Below are positions 1 through 11,849 of a DNA stretch of 64,000 nucleotides, in pieces. The notes under the pieces were generated by a model. The model did not search any database. It worked only from the letters and a program-made list of their open reading frames with translations, and was not told the origin of the DNA. Origin of the DNA: Diadema setosum. Its lineage: Eukaryota > Echinodermata > Echinoidea > Diadematoida > Diadematidae. The stretch lies in assembly GCF_964275005.1 (NCBI RefSeq), contig NC_092692.1, positions 16,641,506 through 16,705,505 on the forward strand. Direction: 5' to 3'. How positions within the stretch are numbered: the first letter of the stretch is position 1; the number at the start of each line of letters is the position of its first letter. The position numbers and the translations under genes are program-made.

Positions 1-886
1 TTGTACTATGTGGGATCCCTAATTCTATTCTACAATTTATAAACATAAAAAAAAAAGGGGGGGAAGCTGAGGGATCATATAATATTACGGTACTTTATTA
101 GCTAGACTTCTACACTGTTGTAGTCAGTAAGTTACTGTAGTCTATAGAGCCTGGTGTTTTCTTTACCCTGATATTAACTCTTTATGTGCCACGTTTGCAC
201 ATCTGACTCAGTCGATGGCGTGCCAACTTCGCATATTCTGCTCAAATGCATAAACCCGCCCAAACCTATCGATAAATCGCCAAATGCCGCTGTACAATGA
301 AAGCATTTCTCATGCTTCCGTTCCTCTCACATATAGCGTGCATTTTATGTTGTGATTGACTAACAAGTGGCGTTCCCTACTGGATTTTTGTGTGAATTCC
401 AAGTTTCTGTCACTGTTTTGCATGCAAAAGTCATGCCTTTACAGTACAGTAGTACTAGTTTAGCCCCAAGTCAATTGAAAGAAAGTAAAGAATGGATTTT
501 GTCATTTTATTTACATCAAAGCAAAGCTTGGCATTTTCTCTGCAATTTAACTTATGACCACCCTAGCAGAAATCTATAGAAGTAACATAGATTTGAAAAA
601 CAGAATGTTTCCCTAAGGCAGGACTACCTTGGTGTCTCAGAATCATGTGGCACACGGGGGTTTACACCATGTCACATAAAGAGTATTGTAAGACAGCAAA
701 GCCTATCTCCTTCTTTCCAGTTTCTAACTTTGTTATGTACATGTACGTGTACCTCAGTTTGGTTAGGTTCTTAGGCTGTCCCACATCTAACCTGTATTCT
801 ATTTCTGTCCCATTCTTGTATACTGTAAAATGACAACATTTTGCACGTAACAATCTGCATAATAAAAAAGATATATCGCTACGGCG
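1..886. other. No gene recognised; upstream flank or intron 1 of CEP20
   Basis: AT-rich sequence with only short open frames that lack codon-like composition or a recognisable family. CEP20 exon 1 (a short N-terminal exon in other animals) should lie upstream of 2054, but I could not identify an ATG-plus-donor segment here that splices in phase to exon 2, so exon 1 is either in this stretch and unrecognised or off the left edge. Confidence 0.4.
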
Positions 887-1853
887 ACTGATATGCCTCT
901 GCCATAATGCATGGTTCTCCTAATAGGTCTATAGTACAATGTCTTGACAATGTGTGATGACAGTTTCACACAATTGGCAAAATATTAAAATGACAGGTTT
1001 GCCACAAATGTGCTGAATGTTCACTTTCCTAGAACTAGGTTCAATTGGAGGAATTATTCAAATGTCAGAGTGCAGGTATTTGGGGAACTGATGATTTTTA
1101 TTTGACTTTTGACCCTTTTATAAGTTTATGCATTGAGTAATTTTCAAGGTATTGAGAAAAAGTATAATTTCAGTATCAAATGGGAAAATGGCATTATCTA
1201 AACCTGGTCTTTGACCTTTGACCTCACATTTCCACAGAGAATCACTGTTAGGTAGAACATGCATAAATATGTAAGTTTCATTATGATACCTTGAGTTACT
1301 TTGGAGATATGGAGGAAAAAGTGCAATTTAGCACTTTCACTTGACCTTTTACCTTTTGACCTTTGACCTTTTGGCAAGAAATTTCCCCAAAAATATTGGG
1401 TAATACATGCCATACATCAAGTTAAAAAAAAAAAACAACCTTCAGGCATATTGCATTTTAAGGAAAGTAGTAATATTTTGAGGAGTTGACCTTGACCTTT
1501 GACCCCCCGACCTTTTACCCATGACCCCCCAACTTCCCTAGATAATCACTGCCCATCGGTACAAGCATATATATTAAGTTCCATGAAGATACCTTGAACC
1601 ATTTGCGAGATATGGAGAAAAACATGAAATTTCAATTTTTTTTTCACAAAATAAGCTGTGACCTTTGACCTTTGACCCTGTGACCCTAAAATCCACACAA
1701 AGTATTATCCCCCAAGGATATACCCCCATACCAAGTTTGATGTAAAACCACCACACGGTTCTTGAGATATCGACAAAAACAAAACGGGACGGACGGACGA
1801 CCCGAAAACATAATGCCTCCGGCCACTTCGTTGCGGAGGCATAATGATAGGAT
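887..1853. repeat. AGGTCA-rich dispersed repeat with terminal hairpin
   Basis: The interior holds about five irregular units with runs of TGACCT (AGGTCA on the minus strand), such as TTTGACCTTTGACC near 1340-1375, 1490-1505 and 1660-1680, followed by an (ACGG)n tract at 1786-1800. The right end is a perfect 9-bp hairpin, ATGCCTCCG...CGGAGGCAT, at about 1812-1842. The left end near 892 has ATGCCTCTG, a diverged match to the inverted terminus. The same architecture (AGGTCA units, ACGGAC tract, terminal hairpin) recurs at 34790-35872 in the other orientation of the units. It is probably a non-autonomous DNA element; superfamily unknown. Confidence 0.5.
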
Positions 1854-2053
1854 ATTAGACTACCCTAATAGCATTGTGCAGTGGATCGGCTGTTTTTTAA
1901 CCCATGGCGTTGACTGTTTCCTAGAAAAAGCAAAAAAAAAAAAAAAGCCCACATCCCCCTTTTTTTTTTCAAAAAGTTGGGACCAGAAACTAATAATGCT
2001 TCTTTAGTTGGCTTGACTATAATTTCTTTCTATTTGTTTGTTTGCTCTTGCAG

Positions 2054-2251
2054 TTGTGAAGGAAACTCTGGAGAACCGAGGGGTCCTTGGAGAGGTCAAG
2101 GCACGGGTGAGGGCAGAAGTCTTCCATGCCCTTAATGACCCCCTACAGAAGAGGCCCCAGCTGAGCAATGAAAACCTCCTCCTCAATGAACTTATCCGGG
2201 AGTACTTGGAGTTCAACCAGTACAAATACACATCATCTGTCCTTCTGACAG
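2054..2251 (+). CDS. CEP20: CEP20 exon 2 (dimerisation/TOF region and LisH motif)
   Basis: The acceptor TCTTGCAG ends at 2053 and the donor GTTTGC starts at 2252. It encodes 66 residues from VKETLENRG through YTSSVLLT and ends in phase 1 (single G). The LisH motif lies in the last third, ELIREYLEFNQYKYTSSVL. The upstream exon must supply the first base of the Val codon. Confidence 0.93.
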
Positions 2252-4928
2252 GTTTGCTGAAATCTTTGTTTGGAAAAGCGTGATGAATGTGAAGTACAAG
2301 TACTCTTGGAAAAATGAATGGACCAATCAATTTTGCCTACTGAAGAAGCCAGCCTTATCTAAAGTTTTCATTTGATTCTCTCATAACGTTGATTCAGGAT
2401 TGTGGTCTTTGTTTATTTGTCTAAAGACCTCACTCCGTAACTCGGCATATGTACACATTTATTTTACTCTCGTAAAAATGAGTTTTAGCCCCTCCTAGCA
2501 ATGGACATAGGTTCTGTAGCATCCCACTTTGTGACCAATATGATCAAACAGCATCATCACCCAAACTAATTTGTGTTTAAGGGACCACTTATTGTGCAGG
2601 GGTTACAGGTCTGTAATCATGTCTTTGTCAAATGGTGCATATTGGGTGTAGTAAGGGTGTCTAAATAGACAGTCTCAGATGTATATTTTAGCATTCGTCT
2701 GATGAGCATGACCTAATGCTTCATTAAAAACGAGAAAGAAAGAAAGATTAGAAAAGCGGGGGAAAAAAAGTACCATGAACATGAAGCAAGATGGTTTCAA
2801 CAACAGGTGTAGTGAGCCTGGTTTTGAAGACAAACCTTGAGATTAAACCCTGATGGGAGCTGCCCGGAAAACACTCCTTACCAACCAGCTGTCATCATTC
2901 CCCATCTTGCACTGTGCTCCGTTACAAGTACAGTATCATTTATTCCTTTCAAATTCTAAAGAGTCTGGACAGCCAACTACTCCACTGGATCGTAAGTTTT
3001 TGGCAGAGGAGCTTAACATCGCAGAGGACCGACACAGTGCTAGCATGTGAGTCAAGTATAGACACTCATTTTAGAATGTATGATCAAACTCCTTCCCATC
3101 ACATGCCACCACATGACACCACATGCCACGACATAGTTTTTCACCTCTGCCAGGGGTGTCATGTTATGATCTTGCAGATGGCTTACAGTCATTGCATGTA
3201 TCTTGTCAGTCTTGGCAGGTTGTATTGACCTATTTCATTATTCATAGTAATTTTCCAAGACTTCCACTTTAACTTCTTTGCCTACTTTGTTTGTTTGTTT
3301 TGGTTGATTCTTTTTTTTCTTGCTGAGTCTTTATAGTTATGTCAGTTGAGGATTGACACACTTGGCGCTGGCTGAAAAACTTTTTTGGCACACTAGAGGT
3401 TGAACCTAACATAGAAGTTTGACTTACTTACTGCGTATTGTTGGTGTTTTCCACTTGCGAAGGTTGTATCTTCCTTGGGAGATTGAGGATGTTGTATTCT
3501 AAATTCTAAAAAACACAGTAAAGCCCAATACATTGTATGTATTTGTTCCTTTACCTTCTGACAACTGTAGATATGCCCAGAGATTGCTCTCAAAGTTGTA
3601 ATTTTATCATTGATTTTTAATCTACTTGGCACCTCTGGGGAAATAGAAAAAAAAAAGAGTATTTGATATAATCAATTCAAAGGCGGTTTACAGTAAGTAT
3701 GATCAATTTTGCAAGTGTTAATAAGCTTCTAATTACTTCCCAAGTAAATTGAAAGTTGGTTTATGGTCCCAGTTAGTTCTGAAGAGATACATGTAGTACA
3801 CTGTAAGGTTACAGAAACAGTCTTCAAAATTAATATTGGCTTATCTTTACAAGGTAAATAAAAAAATCAGGTACAGTATGTATATGTGACCCGCTACAAC
3901 AAAAGGTCCTAAAGTCGCTCACGGTAGAAGCCGTGAAAATCGAGTTTGAAGTCAGAGCATTGAAATTGGTCAAAACTTATGATTTTCTGATTTTGATATA
4001 TTATTGGAGTCTAACATGTCTTCTATCATCTGTCGAAATTTTGAAGCAAAATGATCAAAGGAAAGATAAAAAAATAGCATTTTTCTGAGCCATGTTTTTT
4101 GGCGTTTCAACGAAGCAGAAACTGGTTCGAAAATTTGGATTGAGCGCCACAGATAGGTTCCGCCCCTAACAACGACCAGAGTGATCTCATTGGTCAGTTT
4201 GCTGCTTGCTGCTAACCGAAGTGTGAAGCTCACACACTGCCCAGTCGACTGGTGCGTGCGGGCGGGGTGTGCTATGATCAGCCGCTTCTCACATCCTGGT
4301 CACTGATTGGTTCGTGAGGAGACCGCCGACGCTGATGTGCTTGAATTAACTCTTCGGGGGTTGCTAGGGCTTATCTTCTATTGTCCAGAGGTGAAAACTG
4401 ACTTGCGTGTCCCTTGATTGCGATTGCGTCGAAAGGAAGACATTTAGGGCGCTTTTCTCGAAGCAGTGATTTTCCAGACGTCTCGACATGCTCTCTTTTA
4501 AACGTCGATATTTCCGCAGCCGATTGTTTTTATAAAATGTGTTATATATCAATTTAAAGCAGAAAGATTAGGGGATTATATCATACGATTTTCAAATAAT
4601 CGACTTCGCCCGACTTTAGGATCATTTTGTTGTAGCGGGTCACATATTTGTTTACCTCTGATTGGATTTGAAAAGCACTGTTCCAAAGGTGAAGCATGCA
4701 AAGACTTGGGCTTATGATATAAAGCCATAACCTCTGTGGAGAAAATCATGCACCATTACTACAATGACTGCATAAGTCATAGATGGACAGGTCAGAACAA
4801 GTCGATAAGATAATGAGGAACAAACAGGTTTCTCCAGGAGAGTCATGCTGTGGAATGTTCAACTTGTGCATGGCAATTTAGAGTTAGTGTCTTTAGAGAT
4901 TCACATGATAGTATAAAATGTTTTTCTT

Positions 4929-4969
<41 letters not shown>

Positions 4970-6470
4970 AATCAAGCAGTGGTCTCATGCCTGCCTTCTG
5001 TTCATACACTGGTTTCAAGGCAAGAATTATCCTTTAATATTCGTGATTATCACTGGTTGCCCACTTCATTGTTTCTCAATTATATGTTCTATTTTCTAAA
5101 AAATGCTCACACAGACACACAGACACACACACACATCCATTAAGTCAAAGTAACAAAACAAGCAAAACCACCCCAAAAAGTAAAGTTTTCATGTGACACA
5201 ACTCCCCACCCCACCCCCCCCAAAAAAAAAAAAATACTTTGAAGATGTGAATTTTCACTGAAGCCTTGAAGTGTCGCTTTCTCCCCGCAGACCTCTGCTG
5301 TATGGCATACTCGCCCACTTTCTCCAGGGCAAAGGAAAGGGAATGTCCCTGCTGGCAGGGCAGCATCCACCCATCCCAAACCTTTTCAAGTCTCTCCCTG
5401 TCCGGACTGACAGCCGTCCTACATCAAAAGAAGGTAAGGATGCCACGTTCATACAGACCGTGGATTTGCACATCTTCTAGCTGTACTTCTACAGAAAGCT
5501 ATAGGTTTAATCCTCACCTGATGCATTCAACTAGTTACACTTTCTTGAGTACATAGATAAATGGACAAAGTTAAGTTTGACTTGCATGTTTAAACCCTTT
5601 GCCTCTGAAATACTGCAGTTTCCATGTAGGATTTTGTACATTAATTCTACAGTGTCAGACATTCCTTTTAAATCTTCAGTATCATCAGAACACCTTGTCA
5701 AGGTAATCTTAGGACTGTTTTGCGTGCCAAATATGTATGCCATGTTTGTAAAAACTCAACTAAGCAGCAGGTTGTAATGGAAGAGATTGCTGCATAATAT
5801 TGATGGGGGATTTCATTCAGTTGTCTGCAGCTGTAGGTTGTTTAGGTCTAACCTTTTAAAAGATCCTGTGATTTTCTTAAGAATTTCTCTTTGCAGACCA
5901 CAGTTACTGTCACAGTTCTTTATACCTTTCAAAGTGATTGAGTTGTGTTAATTACACAAGTATATAGGCAGTCATAATCCTTTCTCAATCCATGTTAAGC
6001 TGCATGTGTTGCTCGGTGACATGACATTTGCTCCTAGGACAATTGCTGTGGTCTTATTTTCCCCAAAGACTTAATAGGCTTACTGTTAGGGTTGTAATAG
6101 GATTTCAGGTTTAGTTTGATGTGAGGATCAGGATTAGGGTTAAAGGTTATGTTTGTGAGTAGAAATTATGTTTGGAAGCAATTGCCGCAGGAGCAAATGG
6201 CATGGAACCATTTTGAGCGGAGATTAATGACTTGACTGCATTTGTGTCAGCATTTAAGTTGCCCAGACCTTGCTGTAGCCTCCTGCACAGCAGCCAGAAA
6301 TCAAAGGACTTCCACTGGTTTAGGGAGGCAAGGATGACACCATGGTGCTAGTACAGTATTTCAAAACTGCATGCTACACGTAGTACTCTCTTCTCTTTGT
6401 AACAGATCTGCCATCACACTCTGACGTACGCGTAGGGGAGCCCTTCACCATTCACAGCACGGGGAGATGA
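2054..6470 (+). CDS. CEP20: CEP20 (FOPNL/FOR20), exons 2-5 of a spliced gene
   Basis: CEP20 is a centriolar-satellite and basal-body protein needed for ciliogenesis and related to the N-terminus of FGFR1OP. The spliced reading is exon 2 at 2054-2251, exon 3 at 2962-3046, exon 4 at 5291-5433 and exon 5 at 6406-6470. All junctions are GT-AG and the phases agree: G|AG gives Glu before SGQP, AT|A gives Ile before PLLYGILAHFL, G|AT gives Asp. The exon 2 product carries the conserved region GVLGEVKARVRAEVFHAL and the LisH segment NLLLNELIREYLEFNQYKY. Exons 3 and 4 carry PLDRKFLAEELN and PLLYGILAHFLQGKGKG, close to human CEP20 from memory. The C-terminal tail after residue PTSKE is short and differs from vertebrates. 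Exon 1 with the start codon was not found. No breaks are seen, so this looks functional. Confidence 0.93.
2962..3046 (+). CDS. CEP20: CEP20 exon 3
   Basis: The acceptor TTCTAAAG ends at 2961 and the donor GTGAGT starts at 3047. It completes ESGQPTTPLDRKFLAEEL, the continuation of the LisH/TOF region, and ends in phase 2 (AT), matching exon 4. Confidence 0.92.
3886..4643. mobile_element. 758-bp TIR element (MITE family A, copy 1) in CEP20 intron 3
   Basis: The element starts GTGACCCGCTACAACAAAA and ends TTTTGTTGTAGCGGGTCAC. The inverted match continues inward through GGTCCTAAAGTCG / CGACTTTAGGATC. It lies in an AT-rich (TATAT) site and has no coding capacity. The body is nearly identical to the second copy at 33562-34326, in the same orientation. 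Confidence 0.85.
4930..4970. repeat. (TTG)n microsatellite
   Basis: Uninterrupted TTG trinucleotide repeats of about 13 units in CEP20 intron 3, between element copy A1 and exon 4. A short ACACAC tract lies at about 5110-5135. Confidence 0.95.
5291..5433 (+). CDS. CEP20: CEP20 exon 4
   Basis: The acceptor CTCCCCGCAG ends at 5290 and the donor GTAAGG starts at 5434. It encodes PLLYGILAHFLQGKGKG and a Pro/Ser-rich segment ending PTSKE. The PLLYGILAHFL block is the most conserved segment of the family. Confidence 0.92.
6406..6470 (+). CDS. CEP20: CEP20 terminal exon with stop codon
   Basis: The acceptor TTTGTAACAG ends at 6405. The frame reads DLPSHSDVRVGEPFTIHSTGR and stops with TGA at 6468-6470. 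The tail is shorter and unlike the Lys/Glu-rich vertebrate tail, so this exon is supported by phase, acceptor and stop position rather than by strong conservation. Confidence 0.8.
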
Positions 6471-6680
6471 CGGTCTCCCAGGGTTACCGTGCGTGATGTT
6501 TAAAGGGCAAAATCCGCTGGAATCCAGAATCAAGGATGCCCCAGGTCAACTGGTCTTTCAGACACCGCAATGCCCAAGTCCCCATGACTGTCCTTGGGGG
6601 AAGGGATGGGGTCAGTTTTGCTAGGGCCTGACTGCTAGCATGCCCAGAGTTTGTGAAAATAAAAAGATCGCATGCTGTAC
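6471..6680 (+). terminator. CEP20: Likely CEP20 3' UTR with polyadenylation signal
   Basis: An AATAAA hexamer at 6658-6663 lies 188 nt after the stop codon, with a second AATAAA near 6964. The region has no convincing frame of its own. The exact cleavage site cannot be read from sequence alone. Confidence 0.55.
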
Positions 6681-7212
6681 TATATACAATTTATCCTTTC
6701 ACAACTTGCAGGAATGTGTGATGTTGGATGCATGATAGGTCTTCCCTAAATGGCCAAAAATGTCACACCAACCTTTATAGACAAATTTGGAACTTTATCT
6801 TTTGACCTGCATTTGGCTACTTCTTTTCAAAAATATGATTTCATTATGTTTCTTTCAAACTGCTTCTATGCTCTGTCCACGACAAAACAAAACAAAAGAA
6901 AGAAATATCTGTGAAGTCTAAGAAGACAAAGGGCATATAAAGCTTGTGCAGTTTAACACAAGAAATAAAACAAAGCCCCAAGAATGTACCCGGAAATCCC
7001 CCAGCTTGTATGGATGGGCCTATATATGCAGGCTTTTCAGAATGTGTTGTGGAGTGTTTAGAGGGATTGAAGCAGTAAGATAGTCAAATGTAGAGAGGGA
7101 ATGGCTTTAACTCTCATGCCAGCAGTACAGCCTCAGTAGTTTACAGGTGATCACTTTGCAAGTGATTTCTTTTTACTTTGTTTTCATGACACTGAAATGT
7201 GTTAACGTTGAA
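6681..7212. other. Intergenic, nothing recognised
   Basis: AT-rich sequence downstream of CEP20 with no frame or repeat I can classify. Confidence 0.4.
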
Positions 7213-7306
7213 TTAACCCGTTGAGGACGGTTTAATTTTGCTGCAACATGCATTTCCCATAGACGCTTGCCCGAATATACTTGGGACTCCGTCCTCAATG
7301 GGTTAA
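7213..7306. repeat. 93-bp foldback element (family C), intact
   Basis: It begins TTAACCCGTTGAGGACGG and ends CCGTCCTCAATGGGTTAA. The interior carries CATTTCCCATAGACGCTTGCCCGAATATAC at lower symmetry. An inverted copy lies at 8340-8432, and a third copy at 39121-39411 is interrupted by another MITE. The intact copy acts as an empty-site reference for that insertion. Confidence 0.75.
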
Positions 7307-8339
7307 AGGGACATTCCAGACGATTTTCATAATTTCACATCATGTAGTTCATAAATCGACAACTCCATGTATAGATTTGTGGAATTTATTGTGGTTCTTG
7401 AGCAGAGAAACAATACTTTGAAAAACCTTGAACAAATTACACTGAACAAGGATGATGACATAGGAGGTTCACATATTTCAGAAATGTAGCAGTATAATTC
7501 CATTGCAATACCGCTTGCTTGCGAGTTCACCTGTGTATAATATATGCATGCCTTCTTCTTTTGTTCTGCTTCCTTGAGCCCCAACTCATACATTCTTATG
7601 GTGACTCTGCCATGTCATCATCCTTGTTCATTGCAATTTGTTCTAAATTTTGAAAATATTCTTATTCTTCATCCCAATTATCACAAATTCTGAAACTCTG
7701 TCCTCATTATAACTAATTTATAGTTGTTCAAATGTAAAAATATAAAAATCATCCGGAGGTTTCCTTTAAGAATGCTTGTACAGGTACATTGTATATCAAT
7801 ATTCTGTGTATAGAGAGTGCTGTGTGATAAATTCAATATTGAGTTGAAGTGCAGACTTAGAGTATTTACCTGGGTATCACATAAGATCTGACATGTACCT
7901 TCATTGAATCGACAAGGCATATCTTACATTAATGAACAAAATGTGGCCACAAGTTGGCAATGAGAAATCAAAAGACAAGAAAGTATCATATCATGTTCAT
8001 ACAATGTATTTTCAGTTTCCTTTCCTGAATCCATAAAGCATTTTCCAGTCTCCCAAAATGGTACATTATCAGTATTATGCGTGTAAGAGTGGTCATGGCA
8101 ACACACACACACAAAAAAAAAAAACATACTGGTAAAATATTCCTCAAATAGTTATGAAGGGCAGATATGGTTTTTTTTTTTTCTTCTCTAAAAACAAACA
8201 AATTTAGATTTGTCCCATCGTACATGCATATTCGCACAATAATGGTTAAAAGTGTGTTTGTTGCGAGTGGGATTTGGCACTGAAAATACACGAGAATGTA
8301 TGAAAAAAAGAAATAACAGCTAGTCGACCTTCAGTTACA
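7307..8339. other. Intergenic, no gene recognised
   Basis: AT-rich sequence. Minus-strand open frames of 67-101 codons exist here but show no recognisable family, no flanking splice logic and low-complexity Phe/Lys runs. A short (CA) plus poly(A) tract lies at 8100-8125. Confidence 0.4.
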
Positions 8340-8432
8340 GTAACTCGTTGAGGACGAGTCCCGAGTATACTCAGACAGGTATCTATGGGAAATGCGTGTT
8401 GCAGCAAAATCAGTCCGTCCTCAACAGGTTAA
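8340..8432. repeat. 93-bp foldback element (family C), inverted copy
   Basis: It begins TAACTCGTTGAGGACG and ends GTCCGTCCTCAACAGGTTAA. The interior is the reverse complement of the 7213-7306 copy, including TCTATGGGAAATGCGTGTTG. Confidence 0.7.
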
Positions 8433-8610
8433 CAGAGAATCCTCACCTGATAATCAATGGCAGGATGATTTAGGTCCTTTTATGTATAATGCTAACTACA
8501 TTTGTATCAATAATTTCACCCACTGTGATGTAATATTCCTGAGCCAGATGCTTTCTGGTCAAAATGATGCCCTTTTGTTCCAAGTTTACGTAAATGATCA
8601 CACGGTCACA

Positions 8611-8668
8611 GAGTCGACCATTGTTATGAACTCAATTTCCGTCACATCATTATGAACTCAATTTCCGT
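8611..8668. repeat. Direct duplication of a 27-bp unit
   Basis: TTATGAACTCAATTTCCGTC occurs twice in tandem (about 8619 and 8649), each followed by a CATCATTA-like spacer. No function apparent. Confidence 0.7.
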
Positions 8669-10160
8669 CGCATCATTAGCCACAGCAAAGAGAGTACCAA
8701 AGCGATAATGCCACAATCTTTTGATTTAGCTCAGTGCTGGTTTAACACAAAATACTCTTGTTCAAGTCTTTGGTCAGTGGTTTAGAACCAGGTATTGTTG
8801 GCCCTACCAGCATGGAATAGCAACCTTTGTGTTCACAGATAGTCAGGTTTCCTGGCGATGAATGACTATGATTTCATGCTTTGTTAAGTACTCTCTATTG
8901 TTACCACAAAAAAAAAAAAAAAAACACCTACTCTGTGGAGGTCTTGCTAAGAAAAGAAACCAACTGGGTGGAAAGTTCTCTACTGCAAAGTTGTATGACC
9001 CACAGTGGGAATGGGGTGACTTTCTCATGAAGATGTAGTATGTGACTGAACTCACAATTACAGTGTATCTCATAGCATTCTCTCATTGCTGCATACATTG
9101 TGTTGACTCATTGTTGTAACTTTATATTACATTGTATGCTTTATCGATTCTCTGTGTACAGTTTCATCAATCACATTCCAGAGACGGAGTCCTCCTGAGT
9201 TTTGTCACATGCTTGTACAATGTACGTTGTATTTTACAAAATGAGCAAGAAAGACAGTGGCACACACACAAATATCCTTTTGCACAAATGTCCTTTTGGT
9301 TTTCAAACTCTGAACTGCAAAACACAGTACACATGGGAATCCCAGCGCGGTATTACTCCAAATGTATTTACCCGTAGTTCTCTTTGCTTTAGAAAAGGAA
9401 TCACTTCAAATAAATAGAGGATTGACGTGGACTATTAAAAGAGCAGTATCATATTCAAATCAAAAACTTTGAGAAAATCTTACGAACGAACCCAATTGTA
9501 AACTGGGCATTGACAAAGACTGGAGCCTGCCAAACAACTTGGAAGAATTACAATGTATGTTGAGAAAAAGCAAGGAGTCATTAGATAGTGCACAAGATGG
9601 CCCTATGGCTTTGGGTCTTAAAGCAAAAAGCTACTGGTTCCAATGCTCTGCAACACTATACTTGCCCAACACATTGCCATGGGACACTACTTCTCATGCC
9701 TGGACAGTCCAGACCCAGATATAGCCACTGGACCTTATCAAATTTGCATTAGGGTTGCGAGTCAGAAAGCTGAATGATGACACAGGTGCCTTACGTGGGT
9801 CTTGGTCCAGCATGTTAGAGTCTTAGTCCCAGGAAAATATGTTGCCATCACATCCGCCACTACATTTTCCTGACAAATTACTGTTGGTTTGTTTTGTTCT
9901 TTTTTTTGTGTGTGTTTTTTGTTCAATCTTCATTAAATTTCTTTTATTCTCATTGCAATAAAATTGTTGAATAAAATTGTACAAGTATTTTCAAAGTTTT
10001 TGCTGTGTTTGTCACTTGTTGTAGAACAATTTTGTTTCCTTTTTGCTGTGTCTGACAGAGCAAAAAAGATATGAAATTGAACCATACATAAACATGTACC
10101 ATGACTATGATACAATATCTCGACACAATCATGCAGAGTATTATTCACTCCTCCTTTCCC

Positions 10161-10172
<12 letters not shown>

Positions 10173-10201
<29 letters not shown>
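10173..10201. repeat. (CT)n microsatellite
   Basis: About 14 CT units preceded by an imperfect (CTGT)n stretch at 10160-10172. Confidence 0.95.
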
Positions 10202-10204
<3 letters not shown>

Positions 10205-10436
10205 ATTTCTTGTATAACCATAAGATGGGAGGCACAAACTGTCACATGAAAAGAAAATCTTTACTGCTCATAAACTGACAGTATATTTGTGTAAAATGCC
10301 CGTTAAAAAAAGAAGTTTATTCAAATATTATTTCCAGAATTTTGAAAGCTCTTAATTACAAACTTAATGTCACCACATGAAATACATGTAGGTTGTATAA
10401 GTGATAAAGTTTCATACTCTGGAACATACAAACATA

Positions 10437-10545
10437 CAATGAATTTGTGACAAGTGCCAGAGATCTGTCGTATCAACTGATGTACAATTTCCTTTGTTTC
10501 AGGCATGGATTTAAGTTGGAAGCACATTTCAGCTGGTGACCACTG
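10437..10545 (-). CDS. Candidate exon of an unidentified minus-strand gene
   Basis: On the minus strand a TATTTTTAG acceptor precedes a frame reading WSPAEMCFQLKSMPETKEIV then HQLIRQISGTCHKFI, followed by a GTATGT donor. The composition is protein-like and has no low-complexity runs. The pattern E-x-C-x-Q-x(n)-I-x(2)-L-I-x(7)-C-H-K-F-I-V faintly recalls the Tctex1-type dynein light chain core, but the downstream Cys-Leu-Trp-Asp block of that family was not found. It is offered as an exon candidate only. Confidence 0.3.
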
Positions 10546-11107
10546 ACTAAAAATAAATACATGTACATAAGTGCATTATTAAAACACAGCAAGGATTTCC
10601 CACCCCGTGGTCTGCAATTTAAGACTACCTAATTCAAAGTGCAGTTATCCTAGTCTTGTTCATATCAACTTTGGTAACCAAATACATGTATTTGCTATTT
10701 GAATACCTGTAACTAAATATTTGTTCAGCTGTTACCTGCTGCCAAGATTTGATGAAAAATCAGTCATTCAAAAAATATAACAAGGAGCAGTCAGTGTGCA
10801 GCCATGCATAGTTTTCAAGCTCTGTGGCCGACAGTCATGGTTTTGGTGAGAAAAGATACACATAAATGATATTTACAAAAACTTAGTTTAGGTACCCATG
10901 TACATGGTTTAAACACTGGACTTAATATCTTGGATTACTTTATTATCTATTTATGTTTGTTGGCTTTTTTTTTTTTATGTTAACGATGGAGGTTTATATC
11001 GGTTCTCGGTGCTGTTGACAATATGATTTATCAGGCTGGAGATGACGATACCTGTTACCATACAACGTATATGATTTATTGTGCTGGAAAAACAATCATG
11101 TTTACTT

Positions 11108-11170
11108 ACACGTATATCATAAAGTGTGACTCCGTGCAGGTACAGTTTCACCTCAAAAAACATTCTGCAT
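11108..11170 (-). CDS. Candidate exon of an unidentified minus-strand gene
   Basis: On the minus strand the acceptor TTCATGCAG is followed by a frame reading MFFEVKLYLHGVTLYDIR and then a consensus donor CGT|GTAAGT. It lies about 560 bp upstream of the other exon candidate on the same strand. I do not recognise the family. Alternating charged and hydrophobic residues and good splice signals argue for a real exon; lack of homologue recognition and of a complete gene model argues against. Confidence 0.28.
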
Positions 11171-11763
11171 GAACCTGCTTTGGAGGCAACAAATAAAGTA
11201 CATATTGCCATATGTTCAATGCGCACACTATACACAAACTAGACAAACATGTAATGAAAAAAAGTATGTCATTACACAGAGAAGATGGGGTCAGCAGAAT
11301 ATCATATGCCGACATTCAGCACTGCACAGAATCCATTATATCTCACTGGTACACTATGCCTGCATACATGCACCTATAGCGTTTCATGTCCTCGTTGGCA
11401 AGTTTCTGTCACTTGGAGGTATATACATTTTAATTTCAAAGTCACTTGAAAAGCACTCGGGAGAGCGCAGACCCCTGCCAAGCAGCTCACTTCTACCCAT
11501 ACATGCATGCATGCTGAAAATCACTGTTTTCCCAATACATGTAGTAAGATCGAAGCCCTTCTGTTGTGTCTCAGCATGCAGAGTCTACCTCATCAGCGCA
11601 GCAGCACGCTGCACCTTGAGCATGCACTCGGTGCACTTGTGCACACCTCAAATATGCGCAGATTGACCTCCCTCATTTGTTGGTCCTATATTTGCCTATG
11701 ATAATACTTCAAAAAAGTAGGAAAAAGAGTATCTTCTTGTAAGCATATAATGATGATGATGAA

Positions 11764-11816
<53 letters not shown>

Positions 11817-11843
11817 TACTACTACTACTACATGTACTACTAC
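11764..11843. repeat. (ACT)n microsatellite
   Basis: About 26 imperfect ACT/CTA units with one TTC interruption near 11811 and an ATG interruption near 11832. Confidence 0.95.
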
Positions 11844-11849
11844 CTAGTG

